Assembly (NCBI GenBank): GCA_964468405.1
Contig: CAYXTC010000022.1
Location: forward strand, 1 to 8,521
Length of the DNA stretch: 8,521 bases
Direction: 5' to 3'
From: CAYXTC01 sp964468405
GTDB lineage: Bacteria > Patescibacteriota > Minisyncoccia > Minisyncoccales > GWA2-38-27
Shown here: positions 1 through 5,965 of the stretch, in pieces
Position numbering within the stretch: the first letter of the stretch is position 1
How the letters are laid out: every line of letters starts with the position of its first letter
The notes under the pieces: model-generated
Databases searched by the model: none
What the model was told of the DNA's origin: nothing
Seen by the model: the letters and a program-made list of their open reading frames with translations, nothing else
Position numbers and translations under genes: made by a program

Positions 1-32
1 TTTGTAAAGATAAATTTACTGAATAAACAATT

Positions 33-278
33 ATGTTTGACAAATTAAACCAGATTAGAAAAATTAAAGAAGCCCAGAAGCAATTAGCCACAGAGAAAAG
101 CGAAATAGAGAAAGAGGGGACAAGAGCGGTTGTAAACGGAAATCTGCAGATAGAAGAGATTTCTTTAAATCCGAAACTAGAAAAAGGAAGACAGGAAGAA
201 GTTTTGAAAGAGTGTCTGAACGATGCAGTAAAAGAAATTCAGCAGAAAATGGCTCAGTCCCTAGGCGGGCTGATGTAA
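33..278 (+). CDS. ybaB: YbaB/EbfC family nucleoid-associated protein
   Basis: Small DNA-binding protein of the YbaB/EbfC family, which binds DNA as a dimer and is thought to act in nucleoid organisation, often encoded near dnaX and recR. The 81 residues show the family layout: a charged N-terminal helix (about 1-28, rich in K, Q and E), a short beta section with VVNGNLQIEEISLNP (about 33-47), then a C-terminal amphipathic helix ending MAQSLGGLM. It is shorter than the roughly 100-110 residues of proteobacterial YbaB, but short forms are usual in CPR bacteria. The ATG at 33 is the only sensible start; no Shine-Dalgarno is visible in the AT-rich leader, and the first 32 bases hold no other recognisable feature. 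A strong terminator follows directly, so this gene ends a transcription unit separate from the genes downstream. Family assignment is firm; the function in this organism is inferred. Confidence 0.9.
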   Translation: MFDKLNQIRKIKEAQKQLATEKSEIEKEGTRAVVNGNLQIEEISLNPKLEKGRQEEVLKECLNDAVKEIQQKMAQSLGGLM

Positions 279-290
279 AGCAGTTAACAG

Positions 291-318
291 AGCGGGGAAT
301 GTCCCCGCTTTTTAGTTT
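291..318 (+). terminator. Intrinsic terminator after ybaB
   Basis: AGCGGGG (291-297) pairs with CCCCGCT (303-309) around a short AATGT loop; A298 and T302 could add an eighth pair. The stem runs into TTTTT (309-313), then AGTTTT. A GC-rich stem followed by a T-tract, 13 bases after the ybaB stop, is a textbook Rho-independent terminator and insulates ybaB from the promoter at 326. Confidence 0.9.
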
Positions 319-325
319 TGGGGGG

Positions 326-354
326 TTGACAATATATGGTTATGGGTATATATT
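326..354 (+). promoter_or_regulatory. Sigma70-type promoter for the metal/redox gene set
   Basis: TTGACA (326-331) is a perfect -35 box and is followed after exactly 17 bases by TATATT (349-354), a 5/6 match to the -10 consensus. Transcription would start near 361, giving a leader of about 40 bases before the ATG at 401. It lies just after the ybaB terminator and is the best promoter in the window. All genes from 401 to 6797 are co-directional with gaps of at most 24 bases (38 if the 745 start is used), so this promoter could drive the whole set. Confidence 0.8.
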
Positions 355-400
355 ATAAATAGAAAGGTTGTATTAAGAAAATTTAAAATTATCTAAAATC

Positions 401-706
401 ATGCCATTCGGAAACAGAACAGGCCCTATGGGTCAGGGTCCAATGACAGGAAGGGGTTTAGGGTTTTGCTCGGGCTCTCCTTCACCCGGATATACTAAAC
501 CATCTTTTGGCAGAGGAAGAGGTTTTAGAAACTGGTACAGAGCCACAGGATCAAATGGCTGGCAGCGGGCAAGAATGAACCGTTATCCTAGTCCTCAGCA
601 AGAAAAAGAAATGTTAGCCGGGGAGAAAGAAGCAATTCAAAGCCAGATCAAGGCCTTAAAGGAGCAGATGAAGGAATTGGAAGAAAAGTTAGGCAAGAAA
701 AAGTAA
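401..706 (+). CDS. DUF5320 family protein
   Basis: Small protein of unknown function. Its N-terminus (MPFGNRTGPMGQGPMTGRG, then GFCSG) carries the GTGPMG.GPMTGRG signature I associate with DUF5320 proteins, found in many anaerobic bacteria and archaea, commonly beside NifX-fold proteins and MinD-type ferredoxin ATPases. The 101 residues divide into a Gly/Met/Arg-rich, probably disordered N-terminal part (1-60, with FGRGRGF at 36-42 and one cysteine at 23) and a C-terminal charged helix predicted to form a coiled coil (about 66-101, repeated E/K/L/M). No Shine-Dalgarno precedes the ATG; the bases before it are A/T-rich. It is the first gene after the 326-354 promoter. The coiled coil suggests oligomerisation, and the single Cys and Met-rich segment could contact metal; both are inferences. 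Family call is confident, role unknown. Confidence 0.85.
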   Translation: MPFGNRTGPMGQGPMTGRGLGFCSGSPSPGYTKPSFGRGRGFRNWYRATGSNGWQRARMNRYPSPQQEKEMLAGEKEAIQSQIKALKEQMKELEEKLGKKK

Positions 707-708
707 CT

Positions 709-737
709 TTGTCGCTTCCCCGAGAAAGTGATAAAAT
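709..737 (+). promoter_or_regulatory. Possible internal promoter giving a leaderless mRNA
   Basis: TTGTCG (709-714, 4/6 to the -35 consensus), 17 bases, then TAAAAT (732-737, 5/6 to the -10 consensus), preceded by TG one base upstream (729-730), an extended -10 element. Predicted transcription start is at 744-745, right at the ATG of the next gene. Spacing and boxes are good, but AT-rich DNA produces such matches by chance. Confidence 0.45.
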
Positions 738-744
738 ACCCATA

Positions 745-930
745 ATGGATCCTCAAGAAAAAAACCAATCTAAAAAAGGCCAGACAGACCAACCTCGGCG
801 CTTTGGGCTGGGGCCTTCTGGTATTTGTATGTGTCCTGAGTGCAGCAAAGAAGTGCCTCATAAAAGAGGGGTGCCTTGTTATGAAGAAAGTTGTCCCGTA
901 TGTGGGGCTAAGATGATCAGAAAAGCATAA
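745..930 (+). CDS. Six-cysteine mini-protein (zinc-ribbon or rubredoxin-like)
   Basis: A 61-residue protein with a basic, Gln/Lys-rich N-terminus (1-19), then GPSGICMCPEC and a C-terminal block ending PVCGAKM. Cysteines 28, 30, 33, 45, 50 and 53 form a CxCx2C ... C ... Cx2C pattern. Two of the pairs, CPEC (30-33) and CPVC (50-53), resemble the knuckles of a zinc ribbon or rubredoxin. The same G-P-x-G-x-C-x-C-P-x-C arrangement occurs in small proteins that I recall next to DUF5320 and NifX-family genes in anaerobes; the metal, zinc or iron, cannot be told from sequence. The ATG at 745 is preferred over the in-frame TTG at 709, because the additional 12 residues look unrelated to the family and overlap a possible promoter. 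The gene ends one base before the ATG of the NifX-like gene (TAA-T-ATG), so the two are almost certainly co-transcribed. Confidence 0.7.
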   Translation: MDPQEKNQSKKGQTDQPRRFGLGPSGICMCPECSKEVPHKRGVPCYEESCPVCGAKMIRKA

Positions 931-931
931 T

Positions 932-1321
932 ATGAAAATTTGTATTACAAGTTCCGGGGCTGACCTGAATTCTCCTGTTGACCCGCGGTTTGGGAGATGC
1001 GCCTATTTTATTTTTCTTGACACAGAAAAGAAGGATGACTTTAGGGCAATTCCGAACGCCGGGGTTGGCGCCATGAGGGGAGCAGGAGTACAGGCTTCCC
1101 AAACAGTATCAGACCAGGGAGCAGAAGCCGTTATCACGGGGAATATCGGACCCAATTCTTTTGCTGTGTTGTCTTCCTCCGGGATTAAAATATTCCAGGC
1201 CAGACCGGGCACAGCAGTAAGAGAAGCCGTAGAAGAAATGGAAAAAGGCAGTCTTCAGGAGGTTAGCAGCCCCATGGGCAGATTTGGCCGCGGCAAGGGG
1301 TTTGGGAGAAAAGGAAGATAA
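932..1321 (+). CDS. NifB/NifX-fold (dinitrogenase FeMo-cofactor-like) protein
   Basis: Stand-alone member of the NifX/NifY/NifB C-terminal family, an RNase H-like fold of about 100-120 residues that in nitrogen fixers binds iron-molybdenum cofactor precursors. In non-fixers its ligand is unknown. Family features seen are MKICITSSGADLNSPVD (1-17), RFGRCAYFIF (19-28), a central VSDQGAEAVITGNIGPN (59-75) and GIKIFQARPG (84-93). C4 and C23 are candidate metal ligands. No nifHDK genes are present, so a nitrogenase role is not supported. After the domain comes a basic Gly/Arg tail (about 114-129, MGRFGRGKGFGRKGR) that repeats the FGRG-x-GF motif of the DUF5320 protein. It is separated from its neighbours by one base on each side, which argues for an operon. 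The same domain recurs at the C-terminus of the following transporter, so the two products may share a ligand. Confidence 0.88.
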   Translation: MKICITSSGADLNSPVDPRFGRCAYFIFLDTEKKDDFRAIPNAGVGAMRGAGVQASQTVSDQGAEAVITGNIGPNSFAVLSSSGIKIFQARPGTAVREAVEEMEKGSLQEVSSPMGRFGRGKGFGRKGR

Positions 1322-1322
1322 A

Positions 1323-2564
1323 ATGGGCATTAATATATTCAAACAAGGGCAAAAAACAACCGTTATAGCAGGGCTAGTAACGGTGTTTTTTGCTGGAGCC
1401 AAGGCGACAGTAGGGGCGCTCTCTGGAAGCATTGTTTTGATGGCCGACGCTGTCCACAGCGCGGCTGACTCTTTTTCTACATTTGCTGCCTTTTTCGGCT
1501 TAACTGTTGCCAGAAAAAAACCAACAGAAAAATTCCCTTACGGTTTTTATAAGGTGGAGAATTTAACTGCTCTTATAATCTCGGGCCTGATTTTGTTTGC
1601 AGGCTATAGTATAATCAGAGAGAGTATTGATAAAATCTTTACAGACTATCAACTGACTCTTCCTCTTCTTGCCGTGACAGTGGCTGTTCTAGACGGTATT
1701 TTTATGATGGCGGTGGGGACATACGAAGTGAAGGTGGGGAAGAAAATTAACTCTCAAAGCTTGGTGGCAGACGGCAGGGAGTCGAGAATGCATATGCTTT
1801 CTTCCTCTGTAGTATTAATAGGATTGATTTCTGCTTGGGCCGGTATTCCTTATTTGGAAGGGATAGCAGGTATTGTAATCTCTCTGTTTATTTTTCACGC
1901 AGGCCTTGGGGCGGCAAGAGACTCGGTCTTTTCTTTGCTTGACGTTTCCCCCAGCAAAGAGGTAGAGGAGAAAATTAAAAATATTTTAAATAATATTTCG
2001 GGGCTACGGAACTTTGATAATCTGAAATTAAGAAAATCCGGCCCCTTTGTTTTCGGAGAAGTAGATGCTAAAATCAGAAAAAGTGTAAATATTAATAAGG
2101 CCTCTGAAATTTCAGGAAACATAGAAAAAGAGATTAAAAAGAAGGTTTCTTTAGTCGATTCTTTCAGCGTAAGGATCCAGCCCTATGAGATACAAAAGCA
2201 GAGGGTGTGCATTCCCATTAAAGAGAATAAAGGAATGAGTTCTGAGATTTCAAATCATTTTGGGAGAGCCAAAAACTTTATATTTGTGGATCTAGACAAG
2301 GGAGAAGTGAAGGATCATTATGTGAGAAAAAACACCTATAAAGAAAAGGAGAAGAGGGCAGGGCTGAATGCGGCTCTTTTTGTAGTAAAAGAGAAGATAG
2401 ACTCCATAATCACAAAAGAGATGGGGCCTATTTCTTTTCACACACTAAGGGATAATATAGTTGATGTTTATGACGCCAAAGAAAAAACTGCAGAAAAAGC
2501 AATCAATAACTTCTCTAAGGGCAGGACAGCCTTATTAAAAGAGCCTACCAGAGAAAAGGTTTAA
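1323..2564 (+). CDS. CDF cation transporter fused to a C-terminal NifX domain
   Basis: A 413-residue inner-membrane transporter in three parts. Residues 1-207 are a CDF transmembrane domain of about six helices (near 12-33, 36-62, 80-99, 113-134, 159-175, 180-199). Residues 208-290 are the cytoplasmic CDF dimerisation domain. Residues about 293-405 are a NifX-like domain beginning RVCIPIKENKGMSS and containing NHFGRAKNFIFVD (311-323). CDF proteins export divalent metals (Zn, Fe, Mn, Co, Ni) by proton antiport. The usual ligand pair of helix 2 is present as H45xxxD49 (ADAVHSAAD). The usual HxxxD of helix 5 is instead E153xxxH157 (ADGRESRMHML), which could change metal choice. The ATG at 1323 is chosen because it lies one base after the previous stop; an upstream in-frame ATG at 1284 would overlap that gene and add 13 residues encoded in its tail. 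The NifX fusion suggests iron or Fe-S handling, but the ion is not proven. Confidence 0.88.
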   Translation: MGINIFKQGQKTTVIAGLVTVFFAGAKATVGALSGSIVLMADAVHSAADSFSTFAAFFGLTVARKKPTEKFPYGFYKVENLTALIISGLILFAGYSIIRESIDKIFTDYQLTLPLLAVTVAVLDGIFMMAVGTYEVKVGKKINSQSLVADGRESRMHMLSSSVVLIGLISAWAGIPYLEGIAGIVISLFIFHAGLGAARDSVFSLLDVSPSKEVEEKIKNILNNISGLRNFDNLKLRKSGPFVFGEVDAKIRKSVNINKASEISGNIEKEIKKKVSLVDSFSVRIQPYEIQKQRVCIPIKENKGMSSEISNHFGRAKNFIFVDLDKGEVKDHYVRKNTYKEKEKRAGLNAALFVVKEKIDSIITKEMGPISFHTLRDNIVDVYDAKEKTAEKAINNFSKGRTALLKEPTREKV

Positions 2565-2565
2565 G

Positions 2566-3411
2566 ATGAAAGATTTCAAAAAAATAGCCATAACAGGAGG
2601 AAAGGGAGGAACAGGCAAGTCAACGGTGACAATTTTAAAAGCAAATGAGTTCTTAAGACAAGGCAAGAAGGTTGTCCTTGTAGACTGCGATGTGGAATGC
2701 CCCAATGACTATCTGTTACTGGGGCAAAAAATAGAAGAGAAACAAAAAGTTTACGGGGAATTCCCGGAGTTAATGAAAGAGAGATGCGCAAAGTGTGGAC
2801 TTTGCGTGAAAACCTGCAGGGAAAACGCTATTTTCCAACCGCGCGATAAGGATGGAAATCCAGGATACCCTGTTTTTTTGAGAGATTTGTGTTCTGGGTG
2901 CGGAGCCTGCTGGGCTGTTTGCCCCTTTGGGGCCATTAGGACCAAGAAAGAAGAGATAGGCAAGATATACTTAAACAAGATTGATAACCTTTTTTTAGTT
3001 ACGGGTGAGGCAAAAGCAGGATTAGAAGAGACGGGGCCGGTAGTAGAAAAAACCAAAGAGTTTGCTCAAAAGTTAGCAGAAAAAGAAGAGGCTGATATTG
3101 TTCTCTTTGATACGGCGGCAGGAACCCATTGTCCGGTAATTAACGCCTTAATGGGAGTGGATCAGGCGTATGCTGTTACAGAGCCTACTCCTATGGGTAG
3201 ATATGATCTAAGTCTGATTCTTGATCTCTGCCGCAAACTAAAAGTTCCGGTTAAGGTGATATTAAATCAGGCGGATCTCGGAGATAAAAAGAACATTCTA
3301 AGCATTGTTGAAAAGTTCCAAGCAGAAATTGAAAAAGAAATTCCTTATTCTAAAAAATTGGTAGAGAGTTATTCAAAGGGGGAATTACTAAATTTCGATT
3401 TAAAGGTATAA
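2566..3411 (+). CDS. MinD/Mrp-type P-loop ATPase with inserted 2x[4Fe-4S] ferredoxin domain
   Basis: Cytoplasmic ATPase of the MinD/Mrp/Nbp35 superfamily with a bacterial-ferredoxin insert. The deviant Walker A is GGKGGTGKST (11-20, with the signature lysine K13), the switch region is VDCDVECPND (39-48), and the Walker B-like strand is ADIVLFDTAAG (176-186). The insert has two CxxCxxCxxxC motifs, C74-C77-C80-C84 and C109-C112-C115-C119 followed by Pro, each suited to one [4Fe-4S] cluster. Length (281 residues) is normal for the family. Relatives are often encoded as tandem pairs beside NifX and DUF5320 genes; here there is only one copy, which could form a homodimer. The function of the family is unsettled: Fe-S cluster assembly or transfer, or ATP-gated electron transfer. 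It starts two bases after the transporter and has a weak AAAAGG Shine-Dalgarno at about 2554-2559. It sits just upstream of an Fe-S oxidoreductase, so maturation of that enzyme is a plausible but unproven role. Confidence 0.9.
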   Translation: MKDFKKIAITGGKGGTGKSTVTILKANEFLRQGKKVVLVDCDVECPNDYLLLGQKIEEKQKVYGEFPELMKERCAKCGLCVKTCRENAIFQPRDKDGNPGYPVFLRDLCSGCGACWAVCPFGAIRTKKEEIGKIYLNKIDNLFLVTGEAKAGLEETGPVVEKTKEFAQKLAEKEEADIVLFDTAAGTHCPVINALMGVDQAYAVTEPTPMGRYDLSLILDLCRKLKVPVKVILNQADLGDKKNILSIVEKFQAEIEKEIPYSKKLVESYSKGELLNFDLKV

Positions 3412-3412
3412 T
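3407..3412 (+). promoter_or_regulatory. Possible -10 box before the oxidoreductase genes
   Basis: A perfect TATAAT overlaps the stop codon of the ATPase gene, 23 bases before the korA start. No convincing -35 box is found at 15-19 bases upstream, so this is at most a weak internal promoter. A second, weaker box, TATAAC, lies at 3419-3424. Confidence 0.3.
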
Positions 3413-3435
3413 AGAGGCTATAACCTAAATAAAAA

Positions 3436-5094
3436 ATGAAAAAAGACTATTCAATTTTAATAGGGGGGAAGGCAGGCCAAGGATCCAGAAAAGCAGGCTT
3501 GATTATTGGTAAGCTTCTTTCCCAGATGGGCTATAGAGTATTTATTTACGACGACTACCAGTCTTTAATTAGGGGAGGCCATAGTTTTTCTAAGATAAGA
3601 GCTATGGAAAAGGAAACTCTTTCTCACAGAGAAGAGGTAGACTTTCTTTTAGCCCTAGACGAAAATACAGTAAAGAGACATCAGAAAAAGTTAAGCAACG
3701 AGGGAATTATAATTTACAATAGTGACGACTTCTCTGTTAACAGCGAAAAATCTCTGGGTGTTCCTTTGAAGAGCGTTGTAAAAGAAGCAGACGGCCTTGC
3801 TATTATGGAGAATGTCGCCCTTGTTTCTTCTTTTGCAAAAGTTGCAGGTATTGATTGGGGGGTGTTGAAAAGGGTTTTAAAAAAAGAATTTCCCACATCC
3901 CAGGATTTAAATTTGAAAATAGCCGATAAGGCCTTTGACGCGGTGGAAAAGAAAATTAAGATAGAAAAGATTAAGCAAAAGAAGAAACCCCTTTTAACCG
4001 GCAACGAGGCGCTTTCTTTGGGTGCTGTTAAGGCGGGGCTTGATCTCTATCTTGCCTATCCCATGACTCCGGCCAGCGGCATTCTTCATTATTTGGCGAA
4101 ACATAAAAATGATTTCGGCATAGGGGTTTCCCAACTGGAGAATGAAACAGGTGTTGCTAACGCCGCCATAGGCTCCTCTTATGCCGGAGCCAGGACAATG
4201 GTGGGCACCTCTGGAGGAGGGTTCGCCTTAATGACAGAAGCCCTTAGTTTGGCTTCACAAAGCGAGAACCCTCTGGTAATTGTAGAGAGCCAGAGAATGT
4301 CCCCGGGGAGCGGAGTGGCTACCTATCAGGGGCAGGGAGATCTTCTTTTTGCTTTAACGGCAGGCCACGGAGATATTTTAAGATTTGTTGTGGCTCCGGG
4401 AGACGCTGAGGAGGCCTGCTTTTGGGCAGGGAAAATTCTTAATCTTTCCTGGAAATACCAAACTCCCTCTGTTTTGCTGATAGATAAAGAGATATCAGAA
4501 AGCACTTTCAGTTTTGACGAGAATATTTTAAAAGAAATAAAAGAGGAAAAATCTGTTCTTTGGAATAAAAAGGGGAAATATCTCAGGTACAAAGATGTCA
4601 AAAACGGGATTTCTCCCCTGGCTTTCCCGGGAGAGAAAAATGTAATTTCCAAGTCAAACAGTTATGAGCATGATGAATTCGGGATTACAGTAGAAGATAA
4701 AGAAAGCGTTGAAAAGATGCAGAACAAGAGACTGAGAAAGTTCGAACAGATGAGAAAAGAGGTAGACAAAATGAAAGCGGTTAATGTTTATGGCAGAAAA
4801 AGCAGCGATAAGGCAATTATCGCTTGGGGCTCTACAAAAGGCCCCGCCAAGGAAGCGGCTGAAAAGCTGGGCCTAAAGATGATACAGCCCGTTGTTTTAG
4901 AGCCTTTTCCCGAAAAAGAGTTGAATAAAGCGCTAAGAGGAGTTAAAAAGATTGCTCTGGTGGAAACAAACGGCTTGGGCCAGCTTGGGAAAGTTTTGAA
5001 GTGTTACGGGATAAAAGCAGACCGGAAGATTTTGAAATATAATGCAAGACCTTTTTTGCCTGAAGAAATAGAGAGAAAATTATCTAAATTTTAA
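3436..5094 (+). CDS. korA: 2-oxoacid:acceptor oxidoreductase, alpha subunit (gamma-alpha fusion)
   Basis: Large subunit of a two-subunit 2-oxoacid:ferredoxin oxidoreductase, which oxidatively decarboxylates a 2-oxoacid with CoA to acyl-CoA, CO2 and reduced carrier. Residues 1-175 are the gamma domain (GGKAGQGSRKAG at 10-21, then DDYQSLIRGGHSFSKIR). A lysine-rich linker follows at about 172-184. The alpha domain begins near 186, with YPMTPASG (208-215) matching the YPITPSSE motif of Sulfolobus-type enzymes, then QLENETGV, GTSGGGFALMTEAL and QRMSPGSGVATYQGQGDL. A transketolase C-terminal-like domain fills about 455-552. Length (552) is near the 550-630 typical of this fusion. Substrate, 2-oxoglutarate, pyruvate or a branched-chain acid, cannot be fixed from motifs alone, so korA is a best-fit symbol. 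The gap to the beta gene is five bases. No Shine-Dalgarno is visible in the A-rich leader. Confidence 0.9.
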   Translation: MKKDYSILIGGKAGQGSRKAGLIIGKLLSQMGYRVFIYDDYQSLIRGGHSFSKIRAMEKETLSHREEVDFLLALDENTVKRHQKKLSNEGIIIYNSDDFSVNSEKSLGVPLKSVVKEADGLAIMENVALVSSFAKVAGIDWGVLKRVLKKEFPTSQDLNLKIADKAFDAVEKKIKIEKIKQKKKPLLTGNEALSLGAVKAGLDLYLAYPMTPASGILHYLAKHKNDFGIGVSQLENETGVANAAIGSSYAGARTMVGTSGGGFALMTEALSLASQSENPLVIVESQRMSPGSGVATYQGQGDLLFALTAGHGDILRFVVAPGDAEEACFWAGKILNLSWKYQTPSVLLIDKEISESTFSFDENILKEIKEEKSVLWNKKGKYLRYKDVKNGISPLAFPGEKNVISKSNSYEHDEFGITVEDKESVEKMQNKRLRKFEQMRKEVDKMKAVNVYGRKSSDKAIIAWGSTKGPAKEAAEKLGLKMIQPVVLEPFPEKELNKALRGVKKIALVETNGLGQLGKVLKCYGIKADRKILKYNARPFLPEEIERKLSKF

Positions 5095-5099
5095 CATAT

Positions 5100-5957
5100 A
5101 TGCCAAACAAAAATCTTGATACTTATGCTAAAAATACCTGGTGCCCGGGATGCGGTAACTTTGGGATTTTAGCTGCCCTAAAGGGTGCGGTTTCTTCTTT
5201 AATTGAAAAAGGGACAAGAAGAGAAGACATAGTAGTAGTAAGCGGGATTGGATGCAGTTCTAAGGTTATTGACTATTTAAACCTAAACAGTTTTTCTTCT
5301 TTGCACGGCCGGCCTATTATTTCAGCAGAAGGTATAAAACTGGGGAACCCTAATTTAAAAGTTATAGTATGCGCAGGAGACGGCGGAATTTATAACGAGG
5401 GCATAGCCCACCTGATTCATGCTGCGAAAAGGAACAGCGACATTAATGTTTTAGTTCACAACAACAGACTCTTTGCCTTGACCACTGGTCAGTTTACAGC
5501 CACCTCTCCCGAAGAGTTTAAGGGTAAATCCACCCCAGAAGGAAGCGTGGAAAGTCCTTTTAACCCCTTAGAAATGGTTCTTTCTGCCAACGGCACTTTT
5601 GTGGCCAGAAGCTACGCCCTGAAAACAGATCACTTACAGAGCATGATTGTTAAGGCGCTGGAGCACAAGGGATTTTCTTTTATCGATATTCTCCAGCCCT
5701 GTGTCTCTCTTTTTGACACTACTGACTTTTACAAAGACAAGGTTTACGAAATAAAAGAGGAAGATTTAGGTTCCAGAAGAGAGGCCTTAAAAAAGATAAA
5801 AGAATGGGATTATGATGACCTCGAGGCTAAAATTCCTTTGGGTTTATTCTATAAAGTTCAAAGACCGCTTTACTGGAAAGAAAACCAGGGAGATTTGGAC
5901 TTTTCTAAAAAAAGGAAAGAGATCAATTTTAAAAGTTTTTTAAATAAAAACCATTGA
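5100..5957 (+). CDS. korB: 2-oxoacid:acceptor oxidoreductase, beta subunit (TPP and [4Fe-4S])
   Basis: Catalytic partner of the preceding alpha subunit, holding thiamine diphosphate and one [4Fe-4S] cluster. Seen in the sequence: WCPGCGNFG (14-22), GIGCSSKV (49-56), the TPP/Mg motif start AGDGGIYNEG (92-101) with its conserved NN at 121-122, then FALTTGQFTATS (125-136). Cysteines C15, C18, C52 and C201 match in spacing the four cluster ligands known for Sulfolobus-type beta subunits. All catalytic elements are therefore present and the enzyme is probably active. Length (285) is normal for the two-subunit class. No delta (ferredoxin) subunit gene is adjacent, so the electron acceptor must be a separate protein. 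The gene starts five bases after korA and its TGA stop supports the standard genetic code. It is followed eight bases later by a thioredoxin gene, which suggests joint transcription. Confidence 0.92.
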   Translation: MPNKNLDTYAKNTWCPGCGNFGILAALKGAVSSLIEKGTRREDIVVVSGIGCSSKVIDYLNLNSFSSLHGRPIISAEGIKLGNPNLKVIVCAGDGGIYNEGIAHLIHAAKRNSDINVLVHNNRLFALTTGQFTATSPEEFKGKSTPEGSVESPFNPLEMVLSANGTFVARSYALKTDHLQSMIVKALEHKGFSFIDILQPCVSLFDTTDFYKDKVYEIKEEDLGSRREALKKIKEWDYDDLEAKIPLGLFYKVQRPLYWKENQGDLDFSKKRKEINFKSFLNKNH

Positions 5958-5965
5958 GATAAAAT

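Noticed and set aside
709..744. TTG start that would extend the six-cysteine protein by 12 residues
   Set aside because: The extension does not resemble the family N-terminus and overlaps promoter-like boxes; the ATG at 745 is a better start.
1284..1322. Upstream ATG for the CDF transporter
   Set aside because: It would overlap the NifX-like gene by 38 bases and add residues that are only an out-of-frame reading of its Gly/Arg tail; the ATG at 1323 fits the one-base junction pattern.
932..2564. Nitrogenase-related locus
   Set aside because: NifX-fold domains are widespread in non-fixers, and no nifH, nifD, nifK, nifE or nifN homolog is present.
2751..3056. Open frame of about 100 codons on the minus strand
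   Set aside because: It lies wholly antisense to the ferredoxin part of the MinD-type ATPase and shows no recognisable domain; the same holds for the minus-strand frames at 4326-4652, 3714-4004 and 1109-1432.
5955..5957. TGA read as glycine (genetic code 25)
   Set aside because: TGA ends korB, the Trx-CcdA protein and the flavodoxin at normal family lengths, so it serves as a stop.
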